Virus record (IMG/VR): IMGVR_UViG_3300042546_000489
Location: 1 to 52,453 of that record
From: a virus
Strand: one strand, 5' to 3'
DNA: 52,453 bases
Part shown: positions 16,284-22,976 of the stretch, piece after piece
Numbering within the stretch: the first letter of the stretch is position 1
Layout: each line of letters opens with the position of its first letter
Made by a program: the position numbers and the translations under genes
Notes under the pieces: generated by a model
Told to the model about the DNA's origin: nothing
Database searches by the model: none
What the model saw: the letters and a program-made list of their open reading frames with translations, nothing else

Positions 16284-17332
16284 CCGACAGCGTCATCACT
16301 GCCGCCGCGACGGCCGAGCAACTCGCAGCCGACGCCGAGGTCGCACGCCTTCGTGCCGAGGTGGCGGCGCTGAAGGGGCGCTACCGATCCGCACTCGCTC
16401 AGATCGACCGCGAGCGGGAGCGTGCCGACGCGTTCGTCGGGCTCAAGGGTATCGAGGCGAAGCGCCCGCTAACCAAAAGCGTAAAGGGCAAGCGGCACCC
16501 CGCGTCGATGGTCGTGTTGCTCTCCGACATCCACTGCGAAGAGACGGTGCGGAGCGAGCAGGTCAACGGACTCAACGCCTTCGACCTCGACGTGTGCGAC
16601 GCCCGGCTCGCCGAGTTGAGCGAGCGATTCTTCGCCCTGCTCGAACACGAGCGGCAACTGTGCAAGATCGACCGCGTCGTCGTCTGGCTGGGCGGCGATC
16701 TCATCTCTGGGATGATCCATCCCGAGCTCGCGGAGGAGAACTCTCTGCACCCGCTCGCGGCTCTCCGGTGGATCGGCGAGCGGCTGCGTGGATTCATCGA
16801 CGCCGTGAGCGACACGGCCAGCGAGGTGCTGGTCGTCACGTCGTGCGGGAATCACGGGAGGACGACCGAGAAGCTCCGCACGAACGAAGCGGATACGTCC
16901 TACGAACACCATCTCTACGTGACGATGGCGGCTGCGGAGTCGCGGAAGAACGTCGCGTGGCGAGTGGGCGAAGGGCACCTCAACTATGTCGATCTCGACG
17001 GGTTCACTATTCGGTTCATGCACGGACACGCCGTTCGGTACCAGGGCGGCATCGGCGGGATTCACGTCCCGCTGAACAAGGCGATCGCCGCGTGGGACTC
17101 GACGCGACGTGCGGACCTCACGTGCCTCGGGCACTGGCACCAGTTTTCGTGGTCACGCTCGGGACGCTACGTCACGAACGGAAGCGTGATTGGACCGTCT
17201 GCGTACTCTGTGCGAATCAAGGCGAGCTACGAGCCGCCGTGTCAAGCGGCGTTCGTGGTCGATCACCATCGCCGCGAGGTGACGCGAGCCTATCCCGTGT
17301 TCTGCGATCGAGACCTCCGAGGAAAGACATGA
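16253..17332 (+). CDS. Calcineurin-like metallophosphatase
   Basis: A 359-aa protein. All five signature motifs of the metallophosphatase superfamily are present in order: DIHC (DxH), GGDL (GD), GNHGR (GNH), MHGHA and GHWHQ (GHxH). The first 80 residues form a coiled coil (ADAEVARLRAEVAALKGRYR). The enzyme probably uses two metal ions to cut a phosphodiester or phosphomonoester; phage members may act on nucleic acids in the manner of Mre11/SbcD, but no SbcC partner is nearby. TTG at 16253 is chosen because AAGGAG lies 7 bases upstream. The stop overlaps the next ATG. Confidence 0.85.
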   Translation: MAQRSAKDSLTDSVITAAATAEQLAADAEVARLRAEVAALKGRYRSALAQIDRERERADAFVGLKGIEAKRPLTKSVKGKRHPASMVVLLSDIHCEETVRSEQVNGLNAFDLDVCDARLAELSERFFALLEHERQLCKIDRVVVWLGGDLISGMIHPELAEENSLHPLAALRWIGERLRGFIDAVSDTASEVLVVTSCGNHGRTTEKLRTNEADTSYEHHLYVTMAAAESRKNVAWRVGEGHLNYVDLDGFTIRFMHGHAVRYQGGIGGIHVPLNKAIAAWDSTRRADLTCLGHWHQFSWSRSGRYVTNGSVIGPSAYSVRIKASYEPPCQAAFVVDHHRREVTRAYPVFCDRDLRGKT

Positions 17333-17916
17333 CCGAAGCAACGCTCGAATCAGCCAACGCCGCCCTTCGCAACGCCGTCGAGTCCCGCCTCGCTGGACGA
17401 TCACCGATGGCGGCGAGCCTGGAGGGATGCCAGCCTGCACTGGAGGCGGCGACGAGGGTGCTGAGCGACGCGGCAGCCACCGAAGAATCATCCGAGGTCT
17501 ACGCCGAGTGGACGCCGCCCGAATACGCCGCGCGGGTCGAGGCGGTCAAAGGTTTCGCCCGACTCGTCGAGGAGGCGCGGCCCGCGCGGGTCGCGAGGGA
17601 GACGCATCCCACGTCGCAGGCGTTCTTCGACTTGTGCGATCAGATGAAGGAGATGCACCGGCGGAAGAGCCGAGACTACGGGTGCCCGAGCGGCGAAGAT
17701 CCGCTCGCGAACATCCGCAACGGGGCGCGGTTCGTCGGCATCCCGTCGTGGAAGGGCGCGATGGTCAGGCTCTCCGACAAGGTCACGAGGCTCGCCGCCT
17801 ACAACGCCACCGGGCGGCTGGAGAACGAGTCGCTCGAAGACAACCTGTTCGACCTCGCGTCCTACGCACTGCTCGCCTTGCTCCTGCACCGTGAGGATCG
17901 CGATGCCGAAGCGTGA
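17329..17916 (+). CDS. MazG-like / DUF1599 nucleotide-metabolism protein
   Basis: A 195-aa protein. The C-terminal 95 residues contain KSRDYGCPSGEDPLANIRNG, then MVRLSDKVTRLAAYNATGRL and DNLFDLASYALLALLL, which closely follow the DUF1599 (nucleotide modification associated domain 1) pattern. The family is helical, related to MazG-type NTP pyrophosphohydrolases, and frequent in phages. Acidic helix positions in LSDKVTRL and EDNLFDLASY are the likely metal ligands. The ATG at 17329 overlaps the metallophosphatase stop. A role in clearing or shaping nucleotide pools is inferred. Confidence 0.7.
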   Translation: MTEATLESANAALRNAVESRLAGRSPMAASLEGCQPALEAATRVLSDAAATEESSEVYAEWTPPEYAARVEAVKGFARLVEEARPARVARETHPTSQAFFDLCDQMKEMHRRKSRDYGCPSGEDPLANIRNGARFVGIPSWKGAMVRLSDKVTRLAAYNATGRLENESLEDNLFDLASYALLALLLHREDRDAEA

Positions 17917-18091
17917 CTCGCACCCGCCACTCACCGAGGACGACCTCGCGCAGATCGAGCACCGCGCCCGGCGGTTCAGCGGTGCCTACACCGGCACGAG
18001 CGGCACGCTCGCTGGCGACGTGATCCGCCTGCTCGCGGAGCGGGCTCGCCTCCTCGCGATCATCGCCGTGCTCCAGAGCGAGGACGCGTGA
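17903..18091 (+). CDS. Small hypothetical protein
   Basis: A 62-aa charged helical protein (PKRDSHPPLTEDDLAQIEHR), ending in the hydrophobic helix ERARLLAIIAVLQSE. ATG 17903 is preferred over GTG 17891 because GAGG lies 6 bases before it. It overlaps the genes on both sides. Function is unknown. Confidence 0.5.
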   Translation: MPKRDSHPPLTEDDLAQIEHRARRFSGAYTGTSGTLAGDVIRLLAERARLLAIIAVLQSEDA

Positions 18092-18312
18092 TGTTCGGCG
18101 ACCTGCGGCGACGCGTCGATCAACTGGCGTCCGTTGTCGCCGTGATGGCGTCGAACCAGCGGTCGATGGCCGAAGCGATGCGGACGCTCGTAGAGTCTGC
18201 CAACCAGAACGCCGAGCACTGCAACCGGAATTTCACGTCAATCGTCGAGTCGCTCCAGCAAATCGTCGATCGCCTCGGCGAAGATACGTCGGACGATTGG
18301 TGGAAAGAGTGA
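18091..18312 (+). CDS. Small coiled-coil protein
   Basis: A 73-aa protein dominated by an amphipathic helix (RRVDQLASVVAVMASNQRSM) with an acidic, Trp-rich end (DTSDDWWKE). The ATG overlaps the previous stop (TGATG). It is the last gene of the rightward late cluster; the integrase gene runs toward it from the other side with a 6-base gap. Function is unknown. Confidence 0.5.
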   Translation: MFGDLRRRVDQLASVVAVMASNQRSMAEAMRTLVESANQNAEHCNRNFTSIVESLQQIVDRLGEDTSDDWWKE

Positions 18313-18318
18313 CCCTGG

Positions 18319-19176
18319 TCAGTTGATTCCCGGTAGCACCTCGCAAGGCGGCGGATCGCGATCAGTCAGGCGGCGATCGAGATACCAGCGGTGTGTGATT
18401 CGCGGGCTGGAGTGATCTAGCAACTTGACGGCGTCGCCCCCGAGGGCGGCGTAGTGCGATGCCGCAGAGCGTCGCAACTGATGAAAGCCGCACTTGCGGC
18501 CCGTGGGCAATCCGGCACGACGCACGACATCGCGATACTTCGTCCAGAGGTACTCTCGCGAGCCAGGCCACTCGAACACGCGGTTTTTGCCGCACGCTCT
18601 GGCGACGAGGTCATACGTCACCGGAGTGAGCCGGTACGCACGGTCTCGCTTGCCGCCCTTCCGATACTCGGCTCGCACGCTGAGAAACGGCGAGGCCAAG
18701 TCCTCTGGCCGACATGCCAGCACGGCTCCGATACGCTCGGCTGTTTCCCACAGCACGTTCACGAGCGCGGCGTACCAGATGCCCGCTGGCACCGTGCCGA
18801 CGCGTCCAGGTGTCGCCACGGCGGCACGCACGAGGGACCGCAACTGATCGACGCTCCACGCCTCTGGAATGCGGTCTGGCAGCGGAGCGGGCGGCACGCA
18901 CGGCCGGTCCCGAACGAATCCGCGATCAGCGGCGAACCGCCAGAGCGCGATGAGCTGCGTGCGTTCCTTCTCGGCCGTGTATGGACTGCGCGTGCTGCCA
19001 CGGTGCTCAAGAAACCGGCTGATCGTCAGATCGGTCAGGTCGTCAATCGTCGGCTCGTGCCGCAGCCACTTCCAGAACGAGCGAATCGTGCATCCGTACA
19101 GGCGGCTCGTGTTTGCTGATCGTCCGCGCAGCCGCAGCGGACGGTAGTAGTCATCGAACAGATTCTGCAGCGTCAT
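18319..19176 (-). CDS. int: Tyrosine recombinase (integrase)
   Basis: A 285-aa site-specific recombinase and the only confident minus-strand gene. The N-terminal SAM-like domain includes MTLQNLFDDYYRPLRLRGRS. The catalytic residues are recognisable: Arg in WETAERIGAVLAC, Lys in YRKGGKRDRAYRL, HxxR in FHQLRRSAASH, His in LLDHSSPRIT and the nucleophile Tyr in HRWYLDRR. The frame extends 64 codons further upstream, but ATG at 19176 has a near-perfect GAGGAGG nine bases before it and is chosen. It points to lysogeny by integration; the attachment site probably lies in or beside the gap after its start. Confidence 0.9.
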   Translation of the reverse strand: MTLQNLFDDYYRPLRLRGRSANTSRLYGCTIRSFWKWLRHEPTIDDLTDLTISRFLEHRGSTRSPYTAEKERTQLIALWRFAADRGFVRDRPCVPPAPLPDRIPEAWSVDQLRSLVRAAVATPGRVGTVPAGIWYAALVNVLWETAERIGAVLACRPEDLASPFLSVRAEYRKGGKRDRAYRLTPVTYDLVARACGKNRVFEWPGSREYLWTKYRDVVRRAGLPTGRKCGFHQLRRSAASHYAALGGDAVKLLDHSSPRITHRWYLDRRLTDRDPPPCEVLPGIN

Positions 19177-19356
19177 CGCGTGCCTCCTCGTAGGGGATAG
19201 GTCACGCATCCAAGCGTCGCAAGTCGGCTCCTGCCTGTAGGGGTTGAAACGATTAGTCGGCCGTCCGCGAATCCTGTCCCCGCCATTGCACGCCCGCCAG
19301 TCCGAGGGGATTGGCGGGCGTGCCTTGCTTCGATCGAAACTACAGGATCGCGAACA
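19177..19356. promoter_or_regulatory. Divergent control region between integrase and HTH gene
   Basis: A 180-base gap between oppositely oriented genes. It should hold the promoters for both and is the natural place for attP arms or operators. It contains two GTAGGGG words (19190-19250) and the long inverted repeat listed separately. I cannot define an attachment core or firm -35/-10 boxes here. Confidence 0.5.
19288..19323. repeat. 16-bp inverted repeat with 4-base loop
   Basis: Left arm 19288-19303 pairs with right arm 19308-19323 around GAGG, with one G-T pair. The arms include GCACGCCCGCCA and TGGCGGGCGTGC. No T-run follows on either strand, so an operator, an integrase/excisionase arm site or a leader hairpin is more likely than a terminator. 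Confidence 0.8.
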
Positions 19357-19575
19357 ATGGTCAAGCAACCGGACTACATTTCGGTTCCGAAGGCTGCAGA
19401 AATCCTCGGATGCTCGGACGTTTGGGTCATTCGGATGATCGAACGCGGCGAGCTCGAAGGCTTCCGGCTCTCTGGCCGCGCGTGGGCGGTGAGCCGCGCG
19501 TCAGTGGCGAAAAACCACGAGGAGTACCTCAAGCGAGACCCCACCCTCTCGGGAAGAAAGCGGTCACGCGCGTGA
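19357..19575 (+). CDS. HTH excisionase-family protein
   Basis: A 72-aa protein fitting the helix-turn-helix 17/MerR-like excisionase group (PF12728). SVPKAAEILGCSDVWVIRMI forms the HTH, and ERGELEGFRLSGRAWAVSRA the wing. Such proteins act as recombination directionality factors or small regulators. Divergent placement opposite the integrase across a shared control region supports an excisionase or early regulator role. The ribosome site is weak (AGGATCG about 8 bases upstream). Without a test it cannot be told from a general repressor. Confidence 0.7.
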   Translation: MVKQPDYISVPKAAEILGCSDVWVIRMIERGELEGFRLSGRAWAVSRASVAKNHEEYLKRDPTLSGRKRSRA

Positions 19576-19584
19576 CTCAGCGTA

Positions 19585-19613
19585 TTGACTCGACGCGTCA
19601 TCGAGACTACGAA
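19585..19613 (+). promoter_or_regulatory. Possible promoter before the second HTH gene
   Basis: TTGACT (19585-19590) and TACGAA (19608-19613) are separated by 17 bases, a sigma70-like spacing. The -10 match is poor, so this is a tentative call. Confidence 0.3.
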
Positions 19614-19630
19614 TGGAGGTGAACGGGCAG

Positions 19631-19870
19631 ATGGGAGAAAAGGACGTGGTCTACCTGTCGATGGAAACTGCCGCGAAGCGACTCGGCTGCTCGTCGCCGA
19701 CCGTGCGGCGCATCGCGAAGTCGCGCGGCGTCGGAATCCTCGCTGACGGCACCCGCATCGTCGCGGTCGCCGAGCACGAGCTCGCCCTGCTCAAGCCGTT
19801 TATCCACGAGACGAGCGGCAATCCGGTCTGGATCGCCTCCAGGGGCAAGGCGAAGCGGAAGCGGTCCTAG
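19631..19870 (+). CDS. Second small HTH DNA-binding protein
   Basis: A 79-aa protein with a helix-turn-helix in YLSMETAAKRLGCSSPTVRR followed by a wing-like segment (GVGILADGTRIVAVAEHEL) and a basic end (RGKAKRKRS). It resembles the excisionase/MerR-type fold of its neighbour but is not a close copy. ATG 19631 is preferred to ATG 19613 because GGAGGTG (19615-19621) lies 9 bases before it. It may be the phage's repressor, an excisionase or a replication regulator; the presence of two related HTH proteins is typical of a lysogeny switch. Confidence 0.6.
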   Translation: MGEKDVVYLSMETAAKRLGCSSPTVRRIAKSRGVGILADGTRIVAVAEHELALLKPFIHETSGNPVWIASRGKAKRKRS

Positions 19871-20050
19871 GCGTTATAGAGAAGAAAAACGCAGGGCCAA
19901 AAAGGCTTCGCGGCGTCGCGTTTTTCGCGGGGCGGCTCCTAATCCCTTGCGGCGCAAAGGATTGCGGCCCGATAAAACGCCCGCGAAAACGGGTTTTGAC
20001 GCGAAAACTCTGGCGTCTACGGATCAGCATCGACTTTTTGGACGCCGCCC
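19871..20050 (+). repeat. Structured non-coding element, copy A
   Basis: This starts directly after the HTH gene stop and fills much of a 321-base gap without a gene. It shares GCGTTATAGAGAA-like and GGCTTCGCGGC words, at the same 33-base spacing, with copy B at 28998. A hairpin at 19941-19963 (AATCCCTTGC/GCAAAGGATT, one mismatch) occupies the position of copy B's perfect hairpin, and a CCCG/CGGG hairpin with the loop CGAAAA follows. It could be a terminator array, an RNA or an origin-related element. Confidence 0.55.
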
Positions 20051-20113
20051 CAATCCGAAAAACCCCTTCTATATAGGGAAAAACGGCCCTCCCACGATTT
20101 TTTCGAAAGCCTA

Positions 20114-20141
20114 TTGACGCGAAACGCCGATAGGTTATAAT
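20114..20141 (+). promoter_or_regulatory. Early promoter P1 with overlapping dyad
   Basis: TTGACG (20114-20119) and a perfect TATAAT (20136-20141) are separated by 16 bases. The -35 box and spacer lie inside an interrupted palindrome, CCTAT ... ATAGG (20110-20134), a likely operator. A leader hairpin, CGCGG/CCGCG, follows at 20153-20168. The unit closely matches P2 at 22608. Confidence 0.85.
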
Positions 20142-20191
20142 GCAGGGGTCAACGCGGCGGACACCGCGAGACGCCAAACGGAGGACGAACG

Positions 20192-20440
20192 ATGAAGGCT
20201 TCCAGCAAGTTCGGTCGGGGCGGCTGCTACACGTGCGGCGACTGCTGCCGCCAGACCCGGCAGACCGGGCGCGGTGACAACGAGAACTGCGGGCTGTGCG
20301 TCGAGTGCTTTGAGCGGAGCAGCATTGAGAACCAGATGAGCGACGAGGGCGAGACGCCCGAACTGCTCCGCGAGTGGCAGGGCTACATCGACACCTGCAT
20401 CGCCAAGGGCGGCAAACCCAGCCAGACGAAGTGGTGGTGA
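20192..20440 (+). CDS. Small Cys-rich early protein
   Basis: An 82-aa protein, the first gene downstream of P1, with GGAGG 8 bases before the ATG. Residues 12-19 (CYTCGDCC) and 33-39 (CGLCVEC) give seven cysteines in two knuckles, suggesting a zinc-binding fold. The rest is charged. Early position and size are typical of a host-takeover or regulatory factor, but no function is assigned. Its stop codon is part of the repeated TGATTGTTCGG element. Confidence 0.6.
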   Translation: MKASSKFGRGGCYTCGDCCRQTRQTGRGDNENCGLCVECFERSSIENQMSDEGETPELLREWQGYIDTCIAKGGKPSQTKWW

Positions 20441-20451
20441 TTGTTCGGATA
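20438..20451 (+). repeat. Stop-linked element, copy 1
   Basis: TGATTGTTCGGATA, where the first three bases are the stop codon of the upstream gene. Confidence 0.65.
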
Positions 20452-20480
20452 CCCGCACTGCGGACGTTCCGCAGTGCGGG
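20452..20480 (+). terminator. Perfect 12-bp hairpin between early genes
   Basis: CCCGCACTGCGG (20452-20463) pairs fully with CCGCAGTGCGGG (20469-20480) around the loop ACGTT. No T-tract follows, so it may weaken rather than stop transcription, stabilise the 3' end of the upstream message or act as a processing site. Confidence 0.6.
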
Positions 20481-20505
20481 CGGGACTTCAACGGAGGACG
20501 AGACG

Positions 20506-21141
20506 ATGAAGATCACCACGAAGCACCCGGGCTACCCGTCGCACGTAGTGCGGCGAGCCGCCCGCTGGGCGGCGAAGCAGATCGGGCTCGACGGCAAGGT
20601 TCTGCGGACGCTGAACGTCGAGGTCGGCTACCGCAAGTCGGCACAGTGGAAGAACGGCGATACGTGGGGCGGCTGGTACAAGCATGGCGAGCGGCTCGTG
20701 CAAGTGCTGCTCGGTCGCAACATTCGGTACCCGACGCCAGCAGGCCACAACCGCAGCGAGGCGGATCGGTTTGCCAACGACGAGTGGGAAGTGTTCGTCA
20801 TGATGCTCGCCCACGAACTTGAACACGCACGCTGCTATGCGGTCTCGCGAACATGGGACGAACGAGCAAGGCTCAACTCCGAACCGCGCGTGCGTGCGAT
20901 CCACTGGCGAACCCTGCTCGCCTTCCGCGAAGCCCGCGAGACGCTGCTTGCTGAGTGGCTCCGCGAGCCGTCCAAGCGGCCGGTGAAGCCGAAGCCGAGC
21001 GTCGTGGATCGCCGGGCCGAGCGGGCTGCAATGCTCCTCGCCCAATGGGAGCGGAAGCTCAAGATGGCGAAGACGAAGGTGAGCAAGTACCGCCGCAAGG
21101 TCAACTACTACGGTGCCGCCGCCGCCCGGCGGCAGGGATAA
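20506..21141 (+). CDS. HExxH zincin-like protein with basic C-terminus
   Basis: A 211-aa protein. VMMLAHELEHARCYAVSRTW holds an HExxH signature (HELEH) on a hydrophobic helix. The C-terminal 60 residues are strongly basic with a Lys/Arg coiled coil (AQWERKLKMAKTKVSKYRRK), suggesting contact with nucleic acid or anchoring. ATG 20506 follows AACGGAGGAC at the standard distance; the longer open frame from 20374 only shadows the previous gene. A peptidase acting on a host or phage protein is inferred from the motif alone. Confidence 0.55.
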   Translation: MKITTKHPGYPSHVVRRAARWAAKQIGLDGKVLRTLNVEVGYRKSAQWKNGDTWGGWYKHGERLVQVLLGRNIRYPTPAGHNRSEADRFANDEWEVFVMMLAHELEHARCYAVSRTWDERARLNSEPRVRAIHWRTLLAFREARETLLAEWLREPSKRPVKPKPSVVDRRAERAAMLLAQWERKLKMAKTKVSKYRRKVNYYGAAAARRQG

Positions 21142-21150
21142 TTGTTCGGG
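21139..21150 (+). repeat. Stop-linked element, copy 2
   Basis: TAATTGTTCGGG, where the TAA is the stop of the HELEH protein gene. AACGGAGGAC and the next ATG follow within 30 bases. Confidence 0.6.
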
Positions 21151-21175
21151 ACTGCTAACAACGGAGGACGATGCG

Positions 21176-21436
21176 ATGACGAAGCGAATCGAGCAATGGC
21201 TAGAGCAGCACGGGTTCAAAAACGGAGATTGGCACTGGGACTTCAACAATCTCCGAGTCGCTGCAATCGGCCACGAGTTCCTCATCATGATGTTCTGGGG
21301 GCGAGCAGGCGAGACGCCGCTGGCATGGTCGGCTGCGTTCCCCTGCCCCGACGGCAAGTTGTCCGCACCGGAAGACGTGGTGCTGGAGACGATCAAGCAG
21401 GCGTTCAAGCACGCTGACGTATCGGAGGTGCGGTAA
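21176..21436 (+). CDS. Hypothetical early protein
   Basis: An 86-aa aromatic-rich protein (TKRIEQWLEQHGFKNGDWHW near the start). It uses the leader AACGGAGGAC and overlaps the next ATG by one base (TAATG). No motif is recognised. Confidence 0.5.
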   Translation: MTKRIEQWLEQHGFKNGDWHWDFNNLRVAAIGHEFLIMMFWGRAGETPLAWSAAFPCPDGKLSAPEDVVLETIKQAFKHADVSEVR

Positions 21437-21903
21437 TGCAAACCTTCCTGCCCTACCCCAACATCTGGGCCTCGGCCCGGTGCCTCGACAATCGGCGACT
21501 CGGCAAGCAGCGGGTCGAGTGCAAGCAGATTTTGCTCACGCTCGGAGTCGACGTTGGCGAGCATCGCGGCAACCCGGCATCGCGGTGGCGGAACCATCCC
21601 GCTGTCCGTATGTGGCGAGGCCACGAGCTTGCCCTGGCCGAGTACGCCGAGATCATGTGTGCGGCGTGGCGGAATCGCGGATTCAAAGACACGCTGCGGG
21701 AGCAGTTCCGTGCTGTGTGCGACCGACTGCTGTCAAGCAGCCGGTGGCACTCCTCGCCCAACTGGCTCGGCTACGACCGGCTGCACGCCTCGCACCGGAG
21801 CAACCTGCTCCGCAAGGACGCCCGACACTACGGTCAGTTCGAATGGCAGGAGCCAGCCGACCTTCCGTACTGGTGGCCTGTGGACAAGGAGGTGGCGGCA
21901 TGA
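21436..21903 (+). CDS. Pyrimidine-dimer glycosylase-like protein (MSMEG_6728-type)
   Basis: A 155-aa protein opening MQTFLPYPNIWASARCLDNR and RLGKQRVECKQILLTL, then RWRNHPAVRMWRGHELALAE. This pattern is that of the bacterial MSMEG_6728 group, related to T4 endonuclease V-type pyrimidine dimer DNA glycosylases (PF03013). T4 DenV uses an N-terminal Thr as nucleophile; here the second residue is Gln and the third Thr, so catalytic equivalence is uncertain. It could repair UV damage or bind DNA. It is coupled to the upstream gene by a TAATG overlap. Confidence 0.65.
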   Translation: MQTFLPYPNIWASARCLDNRRLGKQRVECKQILLTLGVDVGEHRGNPASRWRNHPAVRMWRGHELALAEYAEIMCAAWRNRGFKDTLREQFRAVCDRLLSSSRWHSSPNWLGYDRLHASHRSNLLRKDARHYGQFEWQEPADLPYWWPVDKEVAA

Positions 21904-22049
21904 GCAAGCCGAGCGACCTGGAGATGCGGATGATGATGCTCGGTGCCGCGCTCGCGCGGTGGAACCCCGAGGCGGCAAAGATTGTGGCTGACGCTATGGT
22001 CGAATTGGAAAAGACCCGCAAGGCGAAGGCAAGAAGGAGAAAGAAATGA
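21900..22049 (+). CDS. Very small basic protein
   Basis: A 49-aa protein starting SKPSDLEMRMMMLGAALARW and ending in a Lys/Arg tail (KTRKAKARRRKK). AAGGAGG lies 5 bases upstream and the ATG overlaps the preceding stop. No function is assigned. Confidence 0.5.
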   Translation: MSKPSDLEMRMMMLGAALARWNPEAAKIVADAMVELEKTRKAKARRRKK

Positions 22050-22333
22050 AACGGCAGGCGTTCTTCTACAAACGGCAGACGAAGTTCGTTCGACGGCCTG
22101 CAGAGATCGAGATGCGGCGTCACGAAGACGTAGTCGGCATCGGAGTCTGGCCCGCACGTGACGCGACCGATCCGCACGAGCGGCTTCCGGCTCTGATATT
22201 CCTCACGCCGCAGGAAGCGATGGCTGTGGCGTCGTGGCTGTCGGAAAGCGCCGAGCACTTGATGGCGAAGGCGGCGCGTGCTGCGGCACGCAAGGCGGCG
22301 AAGCTCGCGGCGAAGCGGGAGGCGCAGTCATGA
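22046..22333 (+). CDS. Small early protein with Ala/Lys-rich helix
   Basis: A 95-aa protein: a basic N-terminus (KRQAFFYKRQTKFVRRP), a middle segment with GIGVWPARDATDPHERLPAL, and a long Ala/Lys helix at the end. It overlaps neighbours by four bases at each end. Function is unknown. Confidence 0.5.
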   Translation: MKRQAFFYKRQTKFVRRPAEIEMRRHEDVVGIGVWPARDATDPHERLPALIFLTPQEAMAVASWLSESAEHLMAKAARAAARKAAKLAAKREAQS

Positions 22334-22557
22334 TCCGCGACCTCGTCCGCACCGCATGCGTCGTGCTCGTCATGGTCGTCGCTGCGGCGCTCGTGGTCGA
22401 AGTCCGCGAACGGCTCGCTGTGCTCGACATGGCGGTGCGGATGCAGCCGGTCACGTACGGCTACGCCCCGCAGCCAGCACCGGAGCCTCGCCCGCTAGCC
22501 CGGTTCGGGCGGGCCACGCTCGATTTGGCCGACGCGGCCCTGGGGGTGATCCGGTGA
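22330..22557 (+). CDS. Small single-pass membrane protein
   Basis: A 75-aa protein. Residues 7-25 (RTACVVLVMVVAAALVVEV) form one hydrophobic segment preceded by a short charged start; the remainder is a Pro/Ala-rich tail. It is expressed early, before P2. It could alter the host membrane (for example in superinfection exclusion), but this is speculation from topology. Confidence 0.5.
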   Translation: MIRDLVRTACVVLVMVVAAALVVEVRERLAVLDMAVRMQPVTYGYAPQPAPEPRPLARFGRATLDLADAALGVIR

Positions 22558-22607
22558 ACCCCTGAAACACGGGGCAAAACGAGGCAAAAAATATTTTGGA
22601 AAGCCTA

Positions 22608-22635
22608 TTGACGGCGAAAGCCGATAGGGTATGAT
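22608..22635 (+). promoter_or_regulatory. Early promoter P2, twin of P1
   Basis: TTGACG (22608-22613) and TATGAT (22630-22635) have the same 16-base spacer as P1, and GGAAAGCCTATTGACG upstream is nearly identical. The internal dyad CCTAT(TGA)CGGC-GAAA-GCCGATAGG is paired even though its inner bases differ from P1. The leader hairpin CGCGG/CCGCG at 22645-22660 is also conserved. Confidence 0.83.
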
Positions 22636-22686
22636 GAGGGAGTTCGCGGCGGACACCGCGACAGACGACGAAACGGAGACACGACG

Positions 22687-22890
22687 ATGACCCCAGCCAG
22701 CAAGATGGACTTCAAGAAGATCAAGGACGCGATTAACTACCTCGGCCGCGACGACATGCGGACGCGGCTCACGACGAAGGTCGGAGACAATCCAGCCAGC
22801 GTGGATGCCACACTCGCGTTGATCGAGAGCCTGTGTGCCGTGATCCGGCAGCAGGAAGGACTTGTGGTCGAGGAGATCACGGTCGGCTGA
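22687..22890 (+). CDS. Small early protein downstream of P2
   Basis: A 67-aa protein (TPASKMDFKKIKDAINYLGR), first gene under P2. It is helical with a mixed-charge surface and no cysteines or membrane segment. Its stop is part of the repeated TGATTGTTCGG element. Function is unknown. Confidence 0.5.
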   Translation: MTPASKMDFKKIKDAINYLGRDDMRTRLTTKVGDNPASVDATLALIESLCAVIRQQEGLVVEEITVG

Positions 22891-22902
22891 TTGTTCGGAT
22901 AC
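22888..22902 (+). repeat. Stop-linked element, copy 3
   Basis: TGATTGTTCGGATAC, with TGA the stop of the preceding gene. A small CGGCC/GGCCG hairpin lies just beyond (22913-22927). Confidence 0.65.
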
Positions 22903-22938
22903 GTAATCGGCCCGGCCTCGTCGGCCGTGCCGCTGGAC

Positions 22939-22950
22939 TGATTGTTTAGG
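22939..22950 (+). repeat. Stop-linked element, copy 4 (variant)
   Basis: TGATTGTTTAGG, 51 bases after copy 3 and not attached to a recognisable gene stop. It is followed by TTCGGTAACTAACGGAGGAC before the DUF932 gene, as if the cassette had been duplicated. Confidence 0.5.
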
Positions 22951-22976
22951 TTCGGTAACTAACGGAGGACTCTGAC

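Noticed and set aside
16027-17328. Upstream part of a 629-codon plus-strand frame
   Set aside because: Only the end (17329-17916) is a real gene. The rest is an Arg-rich shadow of the metallophosphatase gene.
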